A DNA stretch of 11,727 nt from contig DBOT01000003.1 of the NCBI GenBank assembly GCA_002299975.1, positions 1-11,727 of the forward strand, read 5' to 3'. Made by a program: the position numbers and the translations under genes. The DNA is from Lactobacillaceae bacterium UBA639. GTDB taxonomy: Bacteria; Bacillota; Bacilli; Lactobacillales; Lactobacillaceae. A model generated the notes under the pieces. It was given only the letters and a program-made list of their open reading frames with translations, ran no database searches and was not told the DNA's origin. The number at the start of each line of letters is the position of its first letter. Position 1 is the stretch's first letter. Shown here in pieces: positions 1-9,407 of the stretch.

Positions 1-24
1 AATGTAAGGAACGTTAATAAATAA
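1..24 (+). CDS. ftsL: 3' end of ftsL (partial)
   Basis: Frame 1 is open from the window edge and reads NVRNVNK followed by TAA at 22-24. That stop shares one base with the ATG of the next gene (TAATG), a typical coupled junction. In lactobacilli the gene directly before the dcw PBP2B is ftsL, a small bitopic septal protein that works with DivIB and PBP2B. The identification rests on position and the coupled stop; seven residues are too few to recognise a family. An earlier TAA at 5-7 lies in another frame, so a different upstream end cannot be excluded. Confidence 0.5.
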   Translation, partial: NVRNVNK

Positions 25-2177
25 TGGATAAGATGCCACGACGAACGAAAAACAAGTTAAATAGTGAGAACCGCGGGACATTTGGTAAATGGTTGTTCAT
101 GATCACGGTTGCATTGTTTGCCTTGTTTATCGTTCGTTTTGCGTATATTGCAATTAATAAGGATGTTCAACACGTCAACCTGCAGTCCAAGGCGGAGCAA
201 ATCTATACGCAACGCCAGGTGATCCAGGCACGTCGGGGAACCATCTATGATGCCGAAAATAACCCATTGGCCAGTGACACCAGTAAGTACACCCTCTACG
301 CTGTTGTGGACCACAATCGACGTTCCAACAGTGGGAAGCCGCTTTACGTAACGAATAAGGAAAAGACGGCTGAGGTCCTGTCACGCTACATTAACCTATC
401 GCCGGCCAAGATAAAGAAGATCCTGACGACTAATCGCCAGACCTATCAGGTGGAGTTTGGTGCGGCCGGGAGCCGGCTATCTGTAGCCACGATGCAGAAG
501 ATTAAGAGTCACCACTTACCGGGGATTAACTTCGTCGCGACGCCAGCTCGTCAGTACCCAGAGGGCGAATTTGCTTCCCAACTGGTGGGGGTCGCTAACC
601 CGAAGCAAGATCCGAAGGCACCAGGGGGAACCACCCTGGTCGGTCAACTCGGCCTGGAAAGCTACTTCAACAAGCAACTGACGGGGGTTAACGGTATTCG
701 GCAGGATAAGCAGGATGTCTATGGTTATCAATTGGCTAATTCCAAGACCACCACGAAGAAGGCGGTCAATGGTGACGACATCCAGACAACCCTGGATCCG
801 CAGACCCAACACCTGCTGGAAGGAAAGGTCAACAAGGTCTATGAACATTCCCGCGCCAACTCAATGACGGCAGTCGTGATGGAGGCTAAGACCGGGAAGA
901 TCATTGCAGCGACCCAACGGGCAACGTTGCGGTCCAAGAAGAACCCGGTCTGGCGGAACATGCTGGTTCAGGATGCTTACGAACCCGGTTCGCCAATGAA
1001 GGTTCTTGCCCTGAGTGCCGCCATTGACTCTGGTCACTTTGACCCCAACGGGACCTTTAATTCCGGAACCTGGTCGATGGGTGGCGGTAAGATTACCGAC
1101 TGGTCGTCCGGCGGCTGGGGTGTTATCACCTATAAGGATGCTTTTGACCTGTCAAGTAACGTTGGTTTTGCCCACCTGGAACAGAACATGGGGGCTGATA
1201 CCTGGTATAAGTACATCAAGCGCTTTGGCCTCCTGAAGCGGGTCAACGTGGCCGGGATGGGGAATGAAGTCACCGGCTTTACCCAGTTTAAGGGAATTCT
1301 TGAGCAGGCGAACACTGCCTTTGGTCAAGGGATCACGGTCAACGTGATGCAGATGATGCAGGCCTTTACCGCGGTCGCCAACCACGGTAAGATGATGCAC
1401 CCATACTTTGTTTCTAAGATCACCAACAGTGACGGCAAGGTAGTTAAGCAGTATAAGCCCCAGGTTGTGGGTCACCCGATTAAGGCACAGACTGCTCATA
1501 AGGTGCTAGGCCTGATGCAGGGGGTTGTCTATGATCAAAAGGGTCTCGGTAAATCTTACCAGATCAAGGGGCACCGGATCGCTGCTAAGACCGGGACCGC
1601 CCAGATCGGTGGTGCCAATGGTTACAGCAACGGTGACACCAACTACCTGTACTCCATGGTGGGGATGGCGCCAGCTAAAAATCCACGGTATATCATCTAC
1701 ATTACCCTGCGGCAGCCGCAGAACGTCAACCCACAGCCGGCTGATCAGATTGCGGAGGTCTTCAACCCGACGATGAAGATGTTACTTAACCGCCAGAGTG
1801 CGACGAAGAATGCCACGCACAGCATGGTTAAGGTGCCATCATTGGTCGGTCAATCTAGCCAGGATGCCGGCAACACGCTGGGGAGCCACCACTTACAGGC
1901 CGTGACGGTCGGGAGTGGTAAGAAGGTTAAGCAGCAGTCCATTCCAGCAGGTCAACAGGTACTGGCAAATCAACGGATCATCTTGTACACTGGTGGCCGT
2001 GTTCAGATGCCGGACCTGACCGGTTGGAGTTCTGCCGATGTCAACGAGCTAGCGCAACTATTACACCTGCAGCTCAGTGAGCAGGGTAACGGCTACGTTG
2101 ACTCGCAGAGTATCAAGGCCAACACTACGATCACCAAGAACCAAATACTGGTTGTTAAATATAAATCTAAAAACTAA
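24..2177 (+). CDS. pbpB: Penicillin-binding protein 2B, septal transpeptidase with two PASTA domains
   Basis: This is a class B (monofunctional) PBP that cross-links peptidoglycan at the septum, anchored in the membrane with its catalytic part outside the cell. The protein has 717 residues. A basic cytoplasmic start is followed by one membrane segment (about 23-44) and a PBP dimerisation domain (about 60-250, including RRGTIYD). The transpeptidase domain carries all three active-site motifs: SPMK with the catalytic Ser323 and Lys326, SSN at 377-379, and KTG at 522-524. Two PASTA domains follow (about 601-657 and 658-715), a feature of Gram-positive division PBPs. The start at 24 has an AAGGA 12 bases upstream and overlaps the preceding stop. 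An in-frame ATG three codons on is a less likely start. The gene ends 12 bases before mraY and is clearly co-transcribed with it. Whether the symbol should be pbpB, pbp2B or ftsI is a naming matter. Confidence 0.95.
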   Translation: MDKMPRRTKNKLNSENRGTFGKWLFMITVALFALFIVRFAYIAINKDVQHVNLQSKAEQIYTQRQVIQARRGTIYDAENNPLASDTSKYTLYAVVDHNRRSNSGKPLYVTNKEKTAEVLSRYINLSPAKIKKILTTNRQTYQVEFGAAGSRLSVATMQKIKSHHLPGINFVATPARQYPEGEFASQLVGVANPKQDPKAPGGTTLVGQLGLESYFNKQLTGVNGIRQDKQDVYGYQLANSKTTTKKAVNGDDIQTTLDPQTQHLLEGKVNKVYEHSRANSMTAVVMEAKTGKIIAATQRATLRSKKNPVWRNMLVQDAYEPGSPMKVLALSAAIDSGHFDPNGTFNSGTWSMGGGKITDWSSGGWGVITYKDAFDLSSNVGFAHLEQNMGADTWYKYIKRFGLLKRVNVAGMGNEVTGFTQFKGILEQANTAFGQGITVNVMQMMQAFTAVANHGKMMHPYFVSKITNSDGKVVKQYKPQVVGHPIKAQTAHKVLGLMQGVVYDQKGLGKSYQIKGHRIAAKTGTAQIGGANGYSNGDTNYLYSMVGMAPAKNPRYIIYITLRQPQNVNPQPADQIAEVFNPTMKMLLNRQSATKNATHSMVKVPSLVGQSSQDAGNTLGSHHLQAVTVGSGKKVKQQSIPAGQQVLANQRIILYTGGRVQMPDLTGWSSADVNELAQLLHLQLSEQGNGYVDSQSIKANTTITKNQILVVKYKSKN

Positions 2178-2179
2178 TT

Positions 2180-2184
2180 GGAGG
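2180..2184 (+). promoter_or_regulatory. Ribosome binding site that fixes the mraY start
   Basis: GGAGG at 2180-2184 lies 5 bases before ATG 2190. A longer in-frame reading from TTG at 2178 is possible, but that codon overlaps this SD and has none of its own. ATG 2190 is therefore taken as the start. It also gives the usual family N-terminus, with a hydrophobic helix straight after the Met. Confidence 0.85.
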
Positions 2185-2189
2185 ACACT

Positions 2190-3161
2190 ATGAACTTTTT
2201 GACAGCTATTCTAACGGTAGTCAGTGCGTTCCTGATTACCTTTCTACTGATGCCATCGTTAATTCGTTATTTCCGATCTAAGAAGGAAGGACAACAGATT
2301 CGTAAGGAGGGGCCAACTTGGCATGCTAAGAAGGCCGGAACCCCAACGATGGGGGGACTGTTGTTCATCATTTCAGCAGTGATCACCATTCTCTGGGTGG
2401 CCGCTTGGCGGGGATTGATCTCCAATACCTTGTGGGCCCTGCTCTTCATCCTGGTTGTTTACGGCTTGATCGGGATGTGGGACGACAGTATTAAGATTTT
2501 CCACCACCAGAACGAAGGATTTAAGGCTTGGCAAAAGGCTCTCTGCCAGGTCATTGCTGCGATGATCTTCACGGTCATTTACCAACACGAAGGCTTCCAG
2601 ATGGGCTTTGGAACGACCTCCGTTGGTTGGTGGTACGGTCTGTTTATCATCTTCTGGATTGTCGGTTTTTCCAACGCGGTTAACCTGACTGACGGGCTCG
2701 ATGGCCTGGTCAGTGGTCTGTCGATTATTTCATTTATTGCTTACCTGATCATCGCCCTGGTCAACCTCAACCAACCTGGCTATCCTGAGATTGCCCTGTT
2801 CTGCCTGGCCATGATCGGGACCATGATCGGTTTCTTCCCGTACAACCATAAACCCGCTAAGATCTTCATGGGTGACATGGGATCCTTGGCCATCGGTGCT
2901 TCACTGGCAGCTGTTTCACTGCTGCTGCACCACGAATGGTCACTGCTGGTGATCGGGATCGTGTACGTCTGTGAGACGGCCAGTGTCATGATGCAGGTAG
3001 CATCATTTAAGCTGACTGGTAAGCGGATTTTCAAGATGACCCCAATTCACCACCACTTCGAACTGAGTGGCTGGAGTGAATGGAAGATCGACATCGTCTT
3101 CTGGATTGTCGGTTTGATCGGTGCCATTATCGCCGTTAGTTGGATTTTGATTGCAGGTTAA
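2190..3161 (+). CDS. mraY: Phospho-N-acetylmuramoyl-pentapeptide transferase (MraY)
   Basis: MraY transfers phospho-MurNAc-pentapeptide from UDP to undecaprenyl phosphate, giving lipid I at the inner face of the membrane. From ATG 2190 it has 323 residues, the usual length for lactobacilli, and is almost entirely hydrophobic helices, about ten by inspection. Family signatures are present in order: [16 protein letters not shown] at 41-56, WDD with the Asp pair 98-99, NLTDGLDGL at 165-173, FMGDMGS around Asp229, and the HHH motif at 287-289. These Asp and His residues form the Mg2+ and substrate site known for the family. The gene sits 12 bases after the PBP and 27 bases before murD, so the three are almost certainly one transcript. 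Confidence 0.97.
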   Translation: MNFLTAILTVVSAFLITFLLMPSLIRYFRSKKEGQQIRKEGPTWHAKKAGTPTMGGLLFIISAVITILWVAAWRGLISNTLWALLFILVVYGLIGMWDDSIKIFHHQNEGFKAWQKALCQVIAAMIFTVIYQHEGFQMGFGTTSVGWWYGLFIIFWIVGFSNAVNLTDGLDGLVSGLSIISFIAYLIIALVNLNQPGYPEIALFCLAMIGTMIGFFPYNHKPAKIFMGDMGSLAIGASLAAVSLLLHHEWSLLVIGIVYVCETASVMMQVASFKLTGKRIFKMTPIHHHFELSGWSEWKIDIVFWIVGLIGAIIAVSWILIAG

Positions 3162-3188
3162 TTTCAGATTGAGAGAGGGAAACATCCA

Positions 3189-4562
3189 ATGAAGAAGATT
3201 AGTAAGTATCAAGGCAAGAAGGTTCTCGTAATTGGTTTTGGAATCAGTGGGCTCAATGCTGCCCACCTCCTTGTTAAACTGGGGGCAACAGTGACGGCCA
3301 ACGATATGAAGACGCCAAAGGATCCGCAGGTCGTTGAAGACCTCAAAAAGGATGGTATTAAGGTCATCACCGGTTCTAACCCGCTGAGTCTGGCGGATGA
3401 GGGCTTTGACGTTGTCGTCAAGAACCCGGGGATCCCTTACAATAATCCGCTGGTTGCCAAGTTCGTGGCCAAGAAGACCCCAATCATCACCGAAGCTGAA
3501 CTCGGTTGGGAGATCTTTGAAGGACACCTGGTTAGTGTTACCGGGAGTAACGGAAAGACGACGACCACGACCCTGACCCAGTTGATGCTCGCCAAGAGTT
3601 CGACTCACAACGTTAAGTATGCGGGAAACATCGGGGTCTCCTTCAGCAAGGTCGCTGAGGACTTGGGGCCAGATGACACCCTGGTTACTGAACTGTCCAG
3701 CTTCCAGCTGCTTGGTTGCCCAACGATCCATCCCCACATTGCCATTATCACGAACATCTTCTCTAACCACCTGGATTACCACAAAACGCGGGAAAATTAC
3801 ATCAATGCTAAGCTCAACATTACCCGTAACCAGACCAAGGATGATTTTCTGATCATGAACTGGGACCGCGACGAATGGCAAGAGATTGCTCAGCGTTCCC
3901 AGGCCACCATCGTTCCTTTCTCCCGGCTCAACAAGAGTCATGAAGGGGCCTACGAAGAAGACGGCATGATCTGCTGGCGGGGTGAAAAGATCATGAAGGC
4001 GAGTGATATTCGCCTGATCGGTCCCCAAAACGTTGAAAATGCTTTGGCAGCGATCGCAGCTGCTAAGCTGAGTGGGGTTTCCAATGAGGACATCATCAGT
4101 GTCCTGACAACCTTTGGTGGGGTTCGTCACCGTCTCCAGTACGTCATGGACTACGAGGGGCGGCGCTTCTACAACGACTCCAAGTCAACCGACATTGAAG
4201 CCACTGAGGTTGCCCTTCAAGGATTTGATCGGCCAGTGATCCTCCTTGCTGGAGGTCTCGATCGGGGTTACACCTTTGAACGGTTAGTACCGTACTTCAA
4301 GAAGCACGTTAAGGCCATCATCGTCTTTGGCCAATGCAAGGACAAAATGAAGGACGCTGCAGTTCAGGCTGGTATCCCAACTATTCTGGAGAGTGAAAAT
4401 GCGATCACGGCGGTTCCGGAAGCCTGGAAGGTCAGTGAACCCGGTGACGTAATCCTCCTGTCCCCAGCAAACGCCAGTTGGGATCAATTCCCAAGCTTTG
4501 AGGTCCGGGGGGACAAGTTTATCGAAGCAGTCGAGAAGTTAACGAATCAAAAGGAGCAGTAA
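3189..4562 (+). CDS. murD: UDP-N-acetylmuramoyl-L-alanine--D-glutamate ligase (MurD)
   Basis: This cytoplasmic ATP-dependent ligase adds D-glutamate to UDP-MurNAc-L-Ala. The 457 residues match the family length. A Rossmann-like N-terminal domain carries [10 protein letters not shown] (16-25). The central Mur ligase domain has the P-loop TGSNGKTT (118-125) and the [12 protein letters not shown] block (187-198). NVENALAA begins at 291 and HRLQ is at 314-317. The C-terminal ligand domain carries YNDSKSTD (328-335) and [11 protein letters not shown] (424-434), the Gram-positive form of the D-Glu site usually seen as SPACASFDQ. The SD-like GAGGGA lies 8 bases before ATG 3189. The stop is 4 bases before murG, whose SD lies inside the murD 3' end, so the two are probably translationally coupled. 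Confidence 0.97.
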   Translation: MKKISKYQGKKVLVIGFGISGLNAAHLLVKLGATVTANDMKTPKDPQVVEDLKKDGIKVITGSNPLSLADEGFDVVVKNPGIPYNNPLVAKFVAKKTPIITEAELGWEIFEGHLVSVTGSNGKTTTTTLTQLMLAKSSTHNVKYAGNIGVSFSKVAEDLGPDDTLVTELSSFQLLGCPTIHPHIAIITNIFSNHLDYHKTRENYINAKLNITRNQTKDDFLIMNWDRDEWQEIAQRSQATIVPFSRLNKSHEGAYEEDGMICWRGEKIMKASDIRLIGPQNVENALAAIAAAKLSGVSNEDIISVLTTFGGVRHRLQYVMDYEGRRFYNDSKSTDIEATEVALQGFDRPVILLAGGLDRGYTFERLVPYFKKHVKAIIVFGQCKDKMKDAAVQAGIPTILESENAITAVPEAWKVSEPGDVILLSPANASWDQFPSFEVRGDKFIEAVEKLTNQKEQ

Positions 4563-4566
4563 AACA

Positions 4567-5670
4567 ATGCGGTTACTTGTATCTGGTGGGGGCACTGGTG
4601 GTCATATCTACCCAGCGCTGGCCCTGATTGAACGTTTGAAACAGGTTGAGCCTGACACGGAGGTCCTGTACGTAGGAACTACTCGCGGGCTCGAAAATAA
4701 GATTGTTCCGGATGCGGGCATCAAGCTCGAAACTATGCACATGCAGGGCTTTAAGCGGTCCCTTTCCCTGGACAACCTTAAGACCATCTACTTATTCCTG
4801 CATTCTGTCCACCATGCTAAGAAGATCATCAAGGACTTCAAGCCTGATGTTGTCTTGGGAACCGGTGGTTACGTCAGTGGGGCGGTCCTGTACGCTGCGG
4901 CTAAGCACCATGTACCAACGGTAATCCACGAACAGAACAGTGTGGTTGGGGTTACCAACAAGTTCCTCAGCCGTTATGTTGACCAGATTGCAATCGCCTT
5001 TGAGGCCGCTCGGGATCAATTCCCCGCTGACAAGGTAACAATGGTGGGGAATCCCCGGGCCCAGCAAGTAGCTGCCCAGGCTAACAGTGATTTCTCCTGG
5101 ACCAGTTACCAACTGAAGGATGATGTACCGACCCTGATGATTTTCGGGGGTAGCCAGGGGGCACCGAAGATTAACCAGGCGGTGGTGGATGCCATTCCTG
5201 AATTTAACAAGCGTCCATACCAGGTGATCTTTGCCACTGGACAGAAGCGGTATGACCACGTCAAGGAACAGTTGACCAATACCAAGATCGGTGACAACGT
5301 CAAGGTTGTTCCGTACATCAAGGACATGCCCGCCAAGATGCCACGGGTGGCAGCCCTGGTTTCCCGGGCAGGAGCCACGACGATTGCGGAGGTTACCGCC
5401 CTGGGTGTACCAACCATCCTGATCCCAAGCCCTTACGTTACGGCTAACCACCAGGTGAAAAATGCTCAGGCGCTGGTTAAGAACAATGCCGCTGCCATGA
5501 TTACTGAGGACAAGCTGGATGCCAAGTCACTGCTACTGCAGGCTGATCGGATCATGGAAAACGATGACCTGCGGGCTAGGATGTCAGCGGCATCTAAGAA
5601 GATGGGGCGGCCTGATGCGGCGGATCGCCTGATTAAAGTCTTGCACACCGCAATTGATGAACACCACTAG
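4567..5670 (+). CDS. murG: UDP-GlcNAc:lipid I N-acetylglucosaminyltransferase (MurG)
   Basis: MurG adds GlcNAc from UDP-GlcNAc to lipid I, giving lipid II, at the cytoplasmic face of the membrane. It is a GT-B glycosyltransferase of 367 residues, about the family norm. The N-terminal glycine loop GGGTGGH is at 7-13. HEQNSVVG begins at 121 in the acceptor domain. The C-terminal UDP-GlcNAc domain carries GGSQGA (194-199) and [10 protein letters not shown] (266-275), followed by [17 protein letters not shown], all hallmark segments. AAGGAG at about 4551-4556 lies 10 bases before ATG and inside murD. The gene follows mraY and murD, so consecutive lipid-linked precursor steps are encoded together. 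Nothing appears truncated or altered. Confidence 0.97.
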   Translation: MRLLVSGGGTGGHIYPALALIERLKQVEPDTEVLYVGTTRGLENKIVPDAGIKLETMHMQGFKRSLSLDNLKTIYLFLHSVHHAKKIIKDFKPDVVLGTGGYVSGAVLYAAAKHHVPTVIHEQNSVVGVTNKFLSRYVDQIAIAFEAARDQFPADKVTMVGNPRAQQVAAQANSDFSWTSYQLKDDVPTLMIFGGSQGAPKINQAVVDAIPEFNKRPYQVIFATGQKRYDHVKEQLTNTKIGDNVKVVPYIKDMPAKMPRVAALVSRAGATTIAEVTALGVPTILIPSPYVTANHQVKNAQALVKNNAAAMITEDKLDAKSLLLQADRIMENDDLRARMSAASKKMGRPDAADRLIKVLHTAIDEHH

Positions 5671-5692
5671 GAAGTAAGGAGGACGGCTGAAG

Positions 5693-6538
5693 ATGACAAG
5701 GGATCACTATGTCTCTGAACACCAGCGCTATGCCAAACGATTGGCGGAGCTGGAAGAAAGAAGCCGTCAAGCCCACGAAAAGGCACAGCAAAAGCAGGTC
5801 AAACGACCGATCAGCAGGAAACTGCCCCGTCTGCGGCACCACCATTACCGTAAGAACGGGGAGCGGGTATTCAAGCTGGTCATGTTGTTTGGCCTTATCT
5901 TGCTCCTGATGCTGTATATTATCTCGCCGTTGAGTAAGCTCCAATCTGTCGACGTTACTGGTAACAAGGAATTGTCGACGGAAAATATCGAACGGGCAGT
6001 CAAGGTTTATCCAGGACGCTTTATCTGGGGAGTCTACTTCAACCGTCAGCAGCTCTGTCGACAGGCGCGGGTCACCCAACCACGGATTGCCAGTGCTAAA
6101 ATTAAAATCACTGGTCCGCAGAGCATGAAGATCACGGTGCGAGAGAACCCGTTGGTCGGAACGGCTAAGCTCGGTAATCAGGAGTATGCTGTCTTAGGGG
6201 ATGGACACCTGCAGAAAACAACTATGAAGAGCACGGGAATTGACTACCGGCAGTTTAGTGGTCACCGGGCTGACCTAGAGCTGGTGGCCCGGCAGATTGG
6301 CAAACTGAAGCCGGCCATCCGTGCTGGGATTTCCGCGGTTGTCTATCAGCCAACTAAGCAGATGCCTGACCGGATCATTCTATACATGCGTGATGGGAAC
6401 ACCGTCTTAGCCAACAAGGAGACCGTTGGTGAGAAGATGGCATACTATCCTGGCATTGCAGCTAACATGAAGAAAAATGGTGTTGTCGACCTGCAGGTTG
6501 GGGCCTTTTCTTATGATTACGGCTCAAAGGACAAGTGA
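5693..6538 (+). CDS. divIB: Cell division protein DivIB (FtsQ family)
   Basis: DivIB is a bitopic septal protein that works with FtsL and DivIC and helps organise the FtsW/PBP2B synthase. The 281 residues begin with a charged, partly helical cytoplasmic segment rich in Arg, Lys, Glu and Gln (about 1-58). One membrane helix follows (about 61-80). Next comes a POTRA domain (about 82-150) opening with LQSVDVTGNKELS, the family's typical entry. A beta-rich extracellular domain runs to about 260. A strong SD (TAAGGAGG, 5675-5682) lies 10 bases before ATG. It ends with tandem TGA TAA, and the next gene starts 127 bases later behind its own promoter, so this is probably the last gene of the upstream transcript or a read-through point. 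I see no terminator here. Confidence 0.93.
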   Translation: MTRDHYVSEHQRYAKRLAELEERSRQAHEKAQQKQVKRPISRKLPRLRHHHYRKNGERVFKLVMLFGLILLLMLYIISPLSKLQSVDVTGNKELSTENIERAVKVYPGRFIWGVYFNRQQLCRQARVTQPRIASAKIKITGPQSMKITVRENPLVGTAKLGNQEYAVLGDGHLQKTTMKSTGIDYRQFSGHRADLELVARQIGKLKPAIRAGISAVVYQPTKQMPDRIILYMRDGNTVLANKETVGEKMAYYPGIAANMKKNGVVDLQVGAFSYDYGSKDK

Positions 6539-6567
6539 TAAATTTTGAAAAGCTTGTAATAATCCAT

Positions 6568-6595
6568 TTGAGCGTGGGTTTAACTGTGGTAAAAT
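6568..6595 (+). promoter_or_regulatory. Extended -10 promoter in front of ftsA
   Basis: TTGAGC (6568-6573) lies 16 bases from TAAAAT (6590-6595). The bases directly before the -10 are TGG, an extended -10 motif (TGn). Transcription would start near 6602, giving a leader of about 64 bases before the ftsA ATG. The surrounding intergenic stretch is much richer in A+T than the genes. This is the best sigma-A-like site I see in the window and would let ftsA and ftsZ be expressed apart from the wall-precursor genes. It is predicted from sequence only. Confidence 0.7.
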
Positions 6596-6613
6596 CTTTA
6601 TTAGGTCAATATT

Positions 6614-6636
6614 AAATTACGAAAAAAATAATTTCG
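6614..6636 (+). other. AT-rich inverted repeats in the ftsA leader
   Basis: AAATTA (6614-6619) can pair with TAATTT (6629-6634). Alternatively CGAAA (6620-6624) can pair with TTTCG (6632-6636). The right arms overlap, so the two stems exclude each other. Both are short and AU-rich and may be chance in a low-complexity stretch. They lie 12 bases before the ftsA SD (TAGGAGGG). Confidence 0.2.
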
Positions 6637-6665
6637 GATAATAGTTTTAGGAGGGTTCCGACCAA

Positions 6666-8048
6666 ATGAATAATTCAGAGGTTTATATTGGATTAGATAT
6701 TGGAACCACCTCGATCAAGGCAATGGTCTGTGAAAATGTAAAGGGACAATTGAAGGTCATCAGCGTTGGTGTCGTACCTTCTGCAGGTCTGAATCGTGGC
6801 GTGATTGTTGATATTGATAAGACCGCTCGTGCAATTTCTCAAGCTATTAAGCAGGCCGAGGAAAAGTCTAATATCGATATTAAAAATGTCGTCGTGGGAC
6901 TACCGGCAAACTACCTGCAGATGCAACGGGTACACGGTTCGATCACGATTGCGTCACAAGGACAGTCACGTGAGATTACCGATCGAGATGTGATCGATGT
7001 CGCTAAGGAGACTTTGACCCAGAGTATCTCGCCAGAGATGGCAGTTCTCGACCTAATCCCAACCGAATTTACGGTGGATGGCTTTGATGGCATCAAGGAT
7101 CCCCGTGGAATGGTTGGTGTGCGTCTCGAGATGAAGGGGACGCTGTACACTGGTCCTAAAACTATTATTCATAATACCAAGAAGGCTATTCAGCAGGCCG
7201 GATATGGCATCCGCGATTTTGTCATTGCACCGATTGCCACCGGCTTTACGCTCCTCAACGATGGCGAACAGGACTTTGGAACGGTGATGATTGATCTTGG
7301 TGGTGGTCAGACGACGACCAGTATCATCCATGATCACCAACTCAAATACACCTTCGTCGATCCCGAGGGTGGCCAATACGTTACTAAGGACATCTCAACA
7401 GTCCTCAATACTTCGCTGCGTAATGCCGAACAACTGAAACTTGACCATGGTTATGCGATGGCATCACTGACTAAGGCTGATGCGCAGGTTGATGTTCCAG
7501 TTGTTGGTGAGAATGCTCCGCAACAGTTCTCTGAAGAGTACCTTGCTGAGATCATCGAAGCACGGGTTCGGCAGATCTTCCAGCGGAGTCGGCAGCGTCT
7601 GCAGGCGATCCATGCACCACGGCTACCCGGTGGGGTGGTCTTAGTTGGTGGTGGTGCCTCCATGCCCGGGATTGTTCAGCTGGCTCAGCAGTATTTCAAG
7701 GAAAGCGTCAGTGTTTACCAGTCTGACCAGATGGGCGTTCGTTACCCACGGTACTCATTGGCTTTAGCGCTGACGATGTACGAGAGTCAACTGAGCGATG
7801 TTGACCGGCTGATTAAGCAAACCTTGCAGCAGACGGACTTGATTAGCAGTCCTCATGAGACGAAGGCAGCGTCACAGCCAGCACAACAACCACGGCAAGA
7901 ACAGTGGAGAAATGCTCCTGCACGGCGCGAAACAACGAACCATAACGAACAACGGCCGGTGGAAAAGAAACCGGCCCGCGCAAAAAAGAATAAGAGCCAC
8001 TCGCTTGGCAATCGCTTTAAGAGTATGTTTAACAACTTATTCGATTAA
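6666..8048 (+). CDS. ftsA: Cell division protein FtsA
   Basis: FtsA is an actin-like ATPase that tethers FtsZ filaments to the membrane and recruits later division proteins. The 460 residues begin with the phosphate-1 loop IGLDIGTTSIKA (8-19). The phosphate-2 block MIDLGGGQTTTS is at 208-219 and the adenosine block GGVVLVGGGASMPG at 322-335, which together define the FtsA/actin fold. A hydrophilic Gln/Arg/Lys-rich linker (about 393-442) leads to a C-terminal amphipathic helix (about 445-459, SLGNRFKSMFNNLF), the membrane-targeting sequence of the family. TAGGAGGG (6648-6655) lies 10 bases before ATG. The linker appears longer than in the shortest FtsA proteins, but I see no fault in it. ftsZ follows after 21 bases. 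Confidence 0.97.
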   Translation: MNNSEVYIGLDIGTTSIKAMVCENVKGQLKVISVGVVPSAGLNRGVIVDIDKTARAISQAIKQAEEKSNIDIKNVVVGLPANYLQMQRVHGSITIASQGQSREITDRDVIDVAKETLTQSISPEMAVLDLIPTEFTVDGFDGIKDPRGMVGVRLEMKGTLYTGPKTIIHNTKKAIQQAGYGIRDFVIAPIATGFTLLNDGEQDFGTVMIDLGGGQTTTSIIHDHQLKYTFVDPEGGQYVTKDISTVLNTSLRNAEQLKLDHGYAMASLTKADAQVDVPVVGENAPQQFSEEYLAEIIEARVRQIFQRSRQRLQAIHAPRLPGGVVLVGGGASMPGIVQLAQQYFKESVSVYQSDQMGVRYPRYSLALALTMYESQLSDVDRLIKQTLQQTDLISSPHETKAASQPAQQPRQEQWRNAPARRETTNHNEQRPVEKKPARAKKNKSHSLGNRFKSMFNNLFD

Positions 8049-8069
8049 TTTTCACGGAGGAACAGCTGT

Positions 8070-9341
8070 ATGGACAACGAAACAAACACAATGGAAAATG
8101 AATTTGCTGGTGCAAAAATTAAGGTAATTGGTGTCGGCGGTGGTGGGGGTAACGCCGTCAACCGGATGATCAATGAAAAGGTCCAAGGGGTTGACTTTAT
8201 TGTTGCTAATACCGACCTGCAGGCCCTGAACGCTTCAAAGGCGCAAACCAAAATTCAATTAGGCCCTAAGCTGACTAAGGGACTCGGTGCCGGCTCCAAC
8301 CCAGAAGTTGGTGACAAGGCTGCCCAGGAAAGTGAAGAACAGATTCAAAAGGCTCTGGAAGGGGCTGACATGGTCTTCATCACTGCCGGAATGGGCGGTG
8401 GTACTGGGACTGGTGCCGCTCCAGTAATCGCTAAGATTGCTAAGGACAGCGGTGCTCTGACCGTGGGGGTTGTTACCCGGCCATTCTCCTTTGAAGGACC
8501 ACGGCGGGCCAAGTTCGCCACGGAAGGTCTTGAGGAACTCAAGTCCAATGTTGATACCCTGATCATTGTTGCCAACAACCGGCTGCTGGAAATGATCGAT
8601 AAGAAGACCCCGATGATGGAAGCCTTCAAGGAGGCCGACAACGTCCTGCGTCAGGGTGTTCAAGGGATCTCAGACTTGATCGTTACCCCAGGGTACATCA
8701 ACCTTGACTTTGCAGACATCAAGACCTTGATGTCTAACCAAGGGGCTGCCCTGATGGGGGTTGGTAACTCCACCGGCGAGAACCGGGCCACTGAAGCTAC
8801 CAAGAAGGCCATCTCCTCACCACTGCTGGAAGTTTCTATCAATGGTGCTCAGCACGTGCTGATGGATATTACCGGTGGTAAGGACCTGTCCATGTTCGAA
8901 GCTCAGGAAGCTTCTGACGTCATTCGGCAGGCTGCTGGGACCGATGTCGACATTGCCTTTGGTATGTCCCTGAACGAAAAGATGGGTGACGAAGTTCGGG
9001 TAACCGTAATCGCCACGGGGATTGACAAGAAGAAGGCCGCTAACAGTAGCCAACCGCAACCTCAATCTCAACCACAGGTAAACATGGTCCAGAGCAATGC
9101 TCCACAAAGTGCGGCTCAGACCCAGCCAACGGAACCGGCAAAGAAGGACCCATTCGATAACTGGAGTGACCCAACCGCCGGTAATACGACACCGCAACCG
9201 GAGAATTCAACGGCTAACAATGACTTTTCTCACGTTTCTAAGCCGGAATTCAACGTTTTCAATGATGATACTGCTAGTTCTGATGATAGTGATGACGACA
9301 ATCTGTCGACCCCACCTTTCTTTAAGAACCGGCGTAAATAA
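8070..9341 (+). CDS. ftsZ: Cell division protein FtsZ
   Basis: FtsZ is the tubulin-like GTPase that polymerises into the Z-ring at mid-cell. The 423 residues contain the nucleotide loop [10 protein letters not shown] (21-30) and the tubulin signature GGGTGTG (109-115). The T7 loop [11 protein letters not shown] (211-221) carries Asp213 and Asp216, needed for GTP hydrolysis across the subunit interface. A disordered linker (about 321-408) is rich in Gln, Pro, Asn and Ser, then acidic. It ends in the C-terminal peptide [12 protein letters not shown], the docking site for FtsA and SepF. GGAGG (8056-8060) lies 9 bases before ATG. An in-frame Met at codon 8 is a weaker candidate start. A hairpin follows the stop. 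Confidence 0.98.
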   Translation: MDNETNTMENEFAGAKIKVIGVGGGGGNAVNRMINEKVQGVDFIVANTDLQALNASKAQTKIQLGPKLTKGLGAGSNPEVGDKAAQESEEQIQKALEGADMVFITAGMGGGTGTGAAPVIAKIAKDSGALTVGVVTRPFSFEGPRRAKFATEGLEELKSNVDTLIIVANNRLLEMIDKKTPMMEAFKEADNVLRQGVQGISDLIVTPGYINLDFADIKTLMSNQGAALMGVGNSTGENRATEATKKAISSPLLEVSINGAQHVLMDITGGKDLSMFEAQEASDVIRQAAGTDVDIAFGMSLNEKMGDEVRVTVIATGIDKKKAANSSQPQPQSQPQVNMVQSNAPQSAAQTQPTEPAKKDPFDNWSDPTAGNTTPQPENSTANNDFSHVSKPEFNVFNDDTASSDDSDDDNLSTPPFFKNRRK

Positions 9342-9345
9342 GCTT

Positions 9346-9374
9346 AACGGGGGCGATTTAATTGCACCCGTTTT
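9346..9374 (+). terminator. GC-rich hairpin plus short T run between ftsZ and sepF
   Basis: AACGGG (9346-9351) pairs with CCCGTT (9367-9372). A G·A mismatch and two further pairs (GC 9353-9354 with GC 9364-9365) extend the stem, leaving a nine-base loop. TTTT covers 9371-9374. It starts 4 bases after the ftsZ stop and looks like a weak intrinsic terminator. Part of the T run is inside the stem, so termination is probably incomplete. That would lower sepF-ylmH expression relative to ftsZ, or mark an RNA processing or stability element. Confidence 0.5.
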
Positions 9375-9407
9375 AGTATATTCTGTGGATTAAAGGAGGG
9401 AACTAAG

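Noticed and set aside
2178..2189. TTG start giving mraY four extra residues (MEDT)
   Set aside because: The TTG lies in the SD of ATG 2190 and has no SD of its own; ATG 2190 fits the family start.
3003..4130. 375-codon open frame on the minus strand across the mraY end and murD
   Set aside because: It lies wholly opposite two certain genes, shows no recognisable domain and has no convincing SD. At about 50% G+C with few TTA, CTA and TCA codons in the sense strand, long antisense frames arise by chance.
4792..5451. 219-codon minus-strand open frame opposite murG
   Set aside because: Same reason: a shadow of murG with low-complexity, unrecognisable protein sequence.
6055..6064. Perfect palindrome CTGTCGACAG inside divIB
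   Set aside because: A single 10-base palindrome within coding sequence, not repeated in the window; expected by chance.
6637..6642. GATAAT as a second -10 element before ftsA
   Set aside because: No acceptable -35 at 15-19 bases upstream (AAATTA or AATTAC only), and it sits too close to the SD.
9377..9382. TATATT as a promoter -10 in front of sepF
   Set aside because: The bases 16-18 upstream (CGATTT, GATTTA) do not resemble a -35 and there is no TGn extension.
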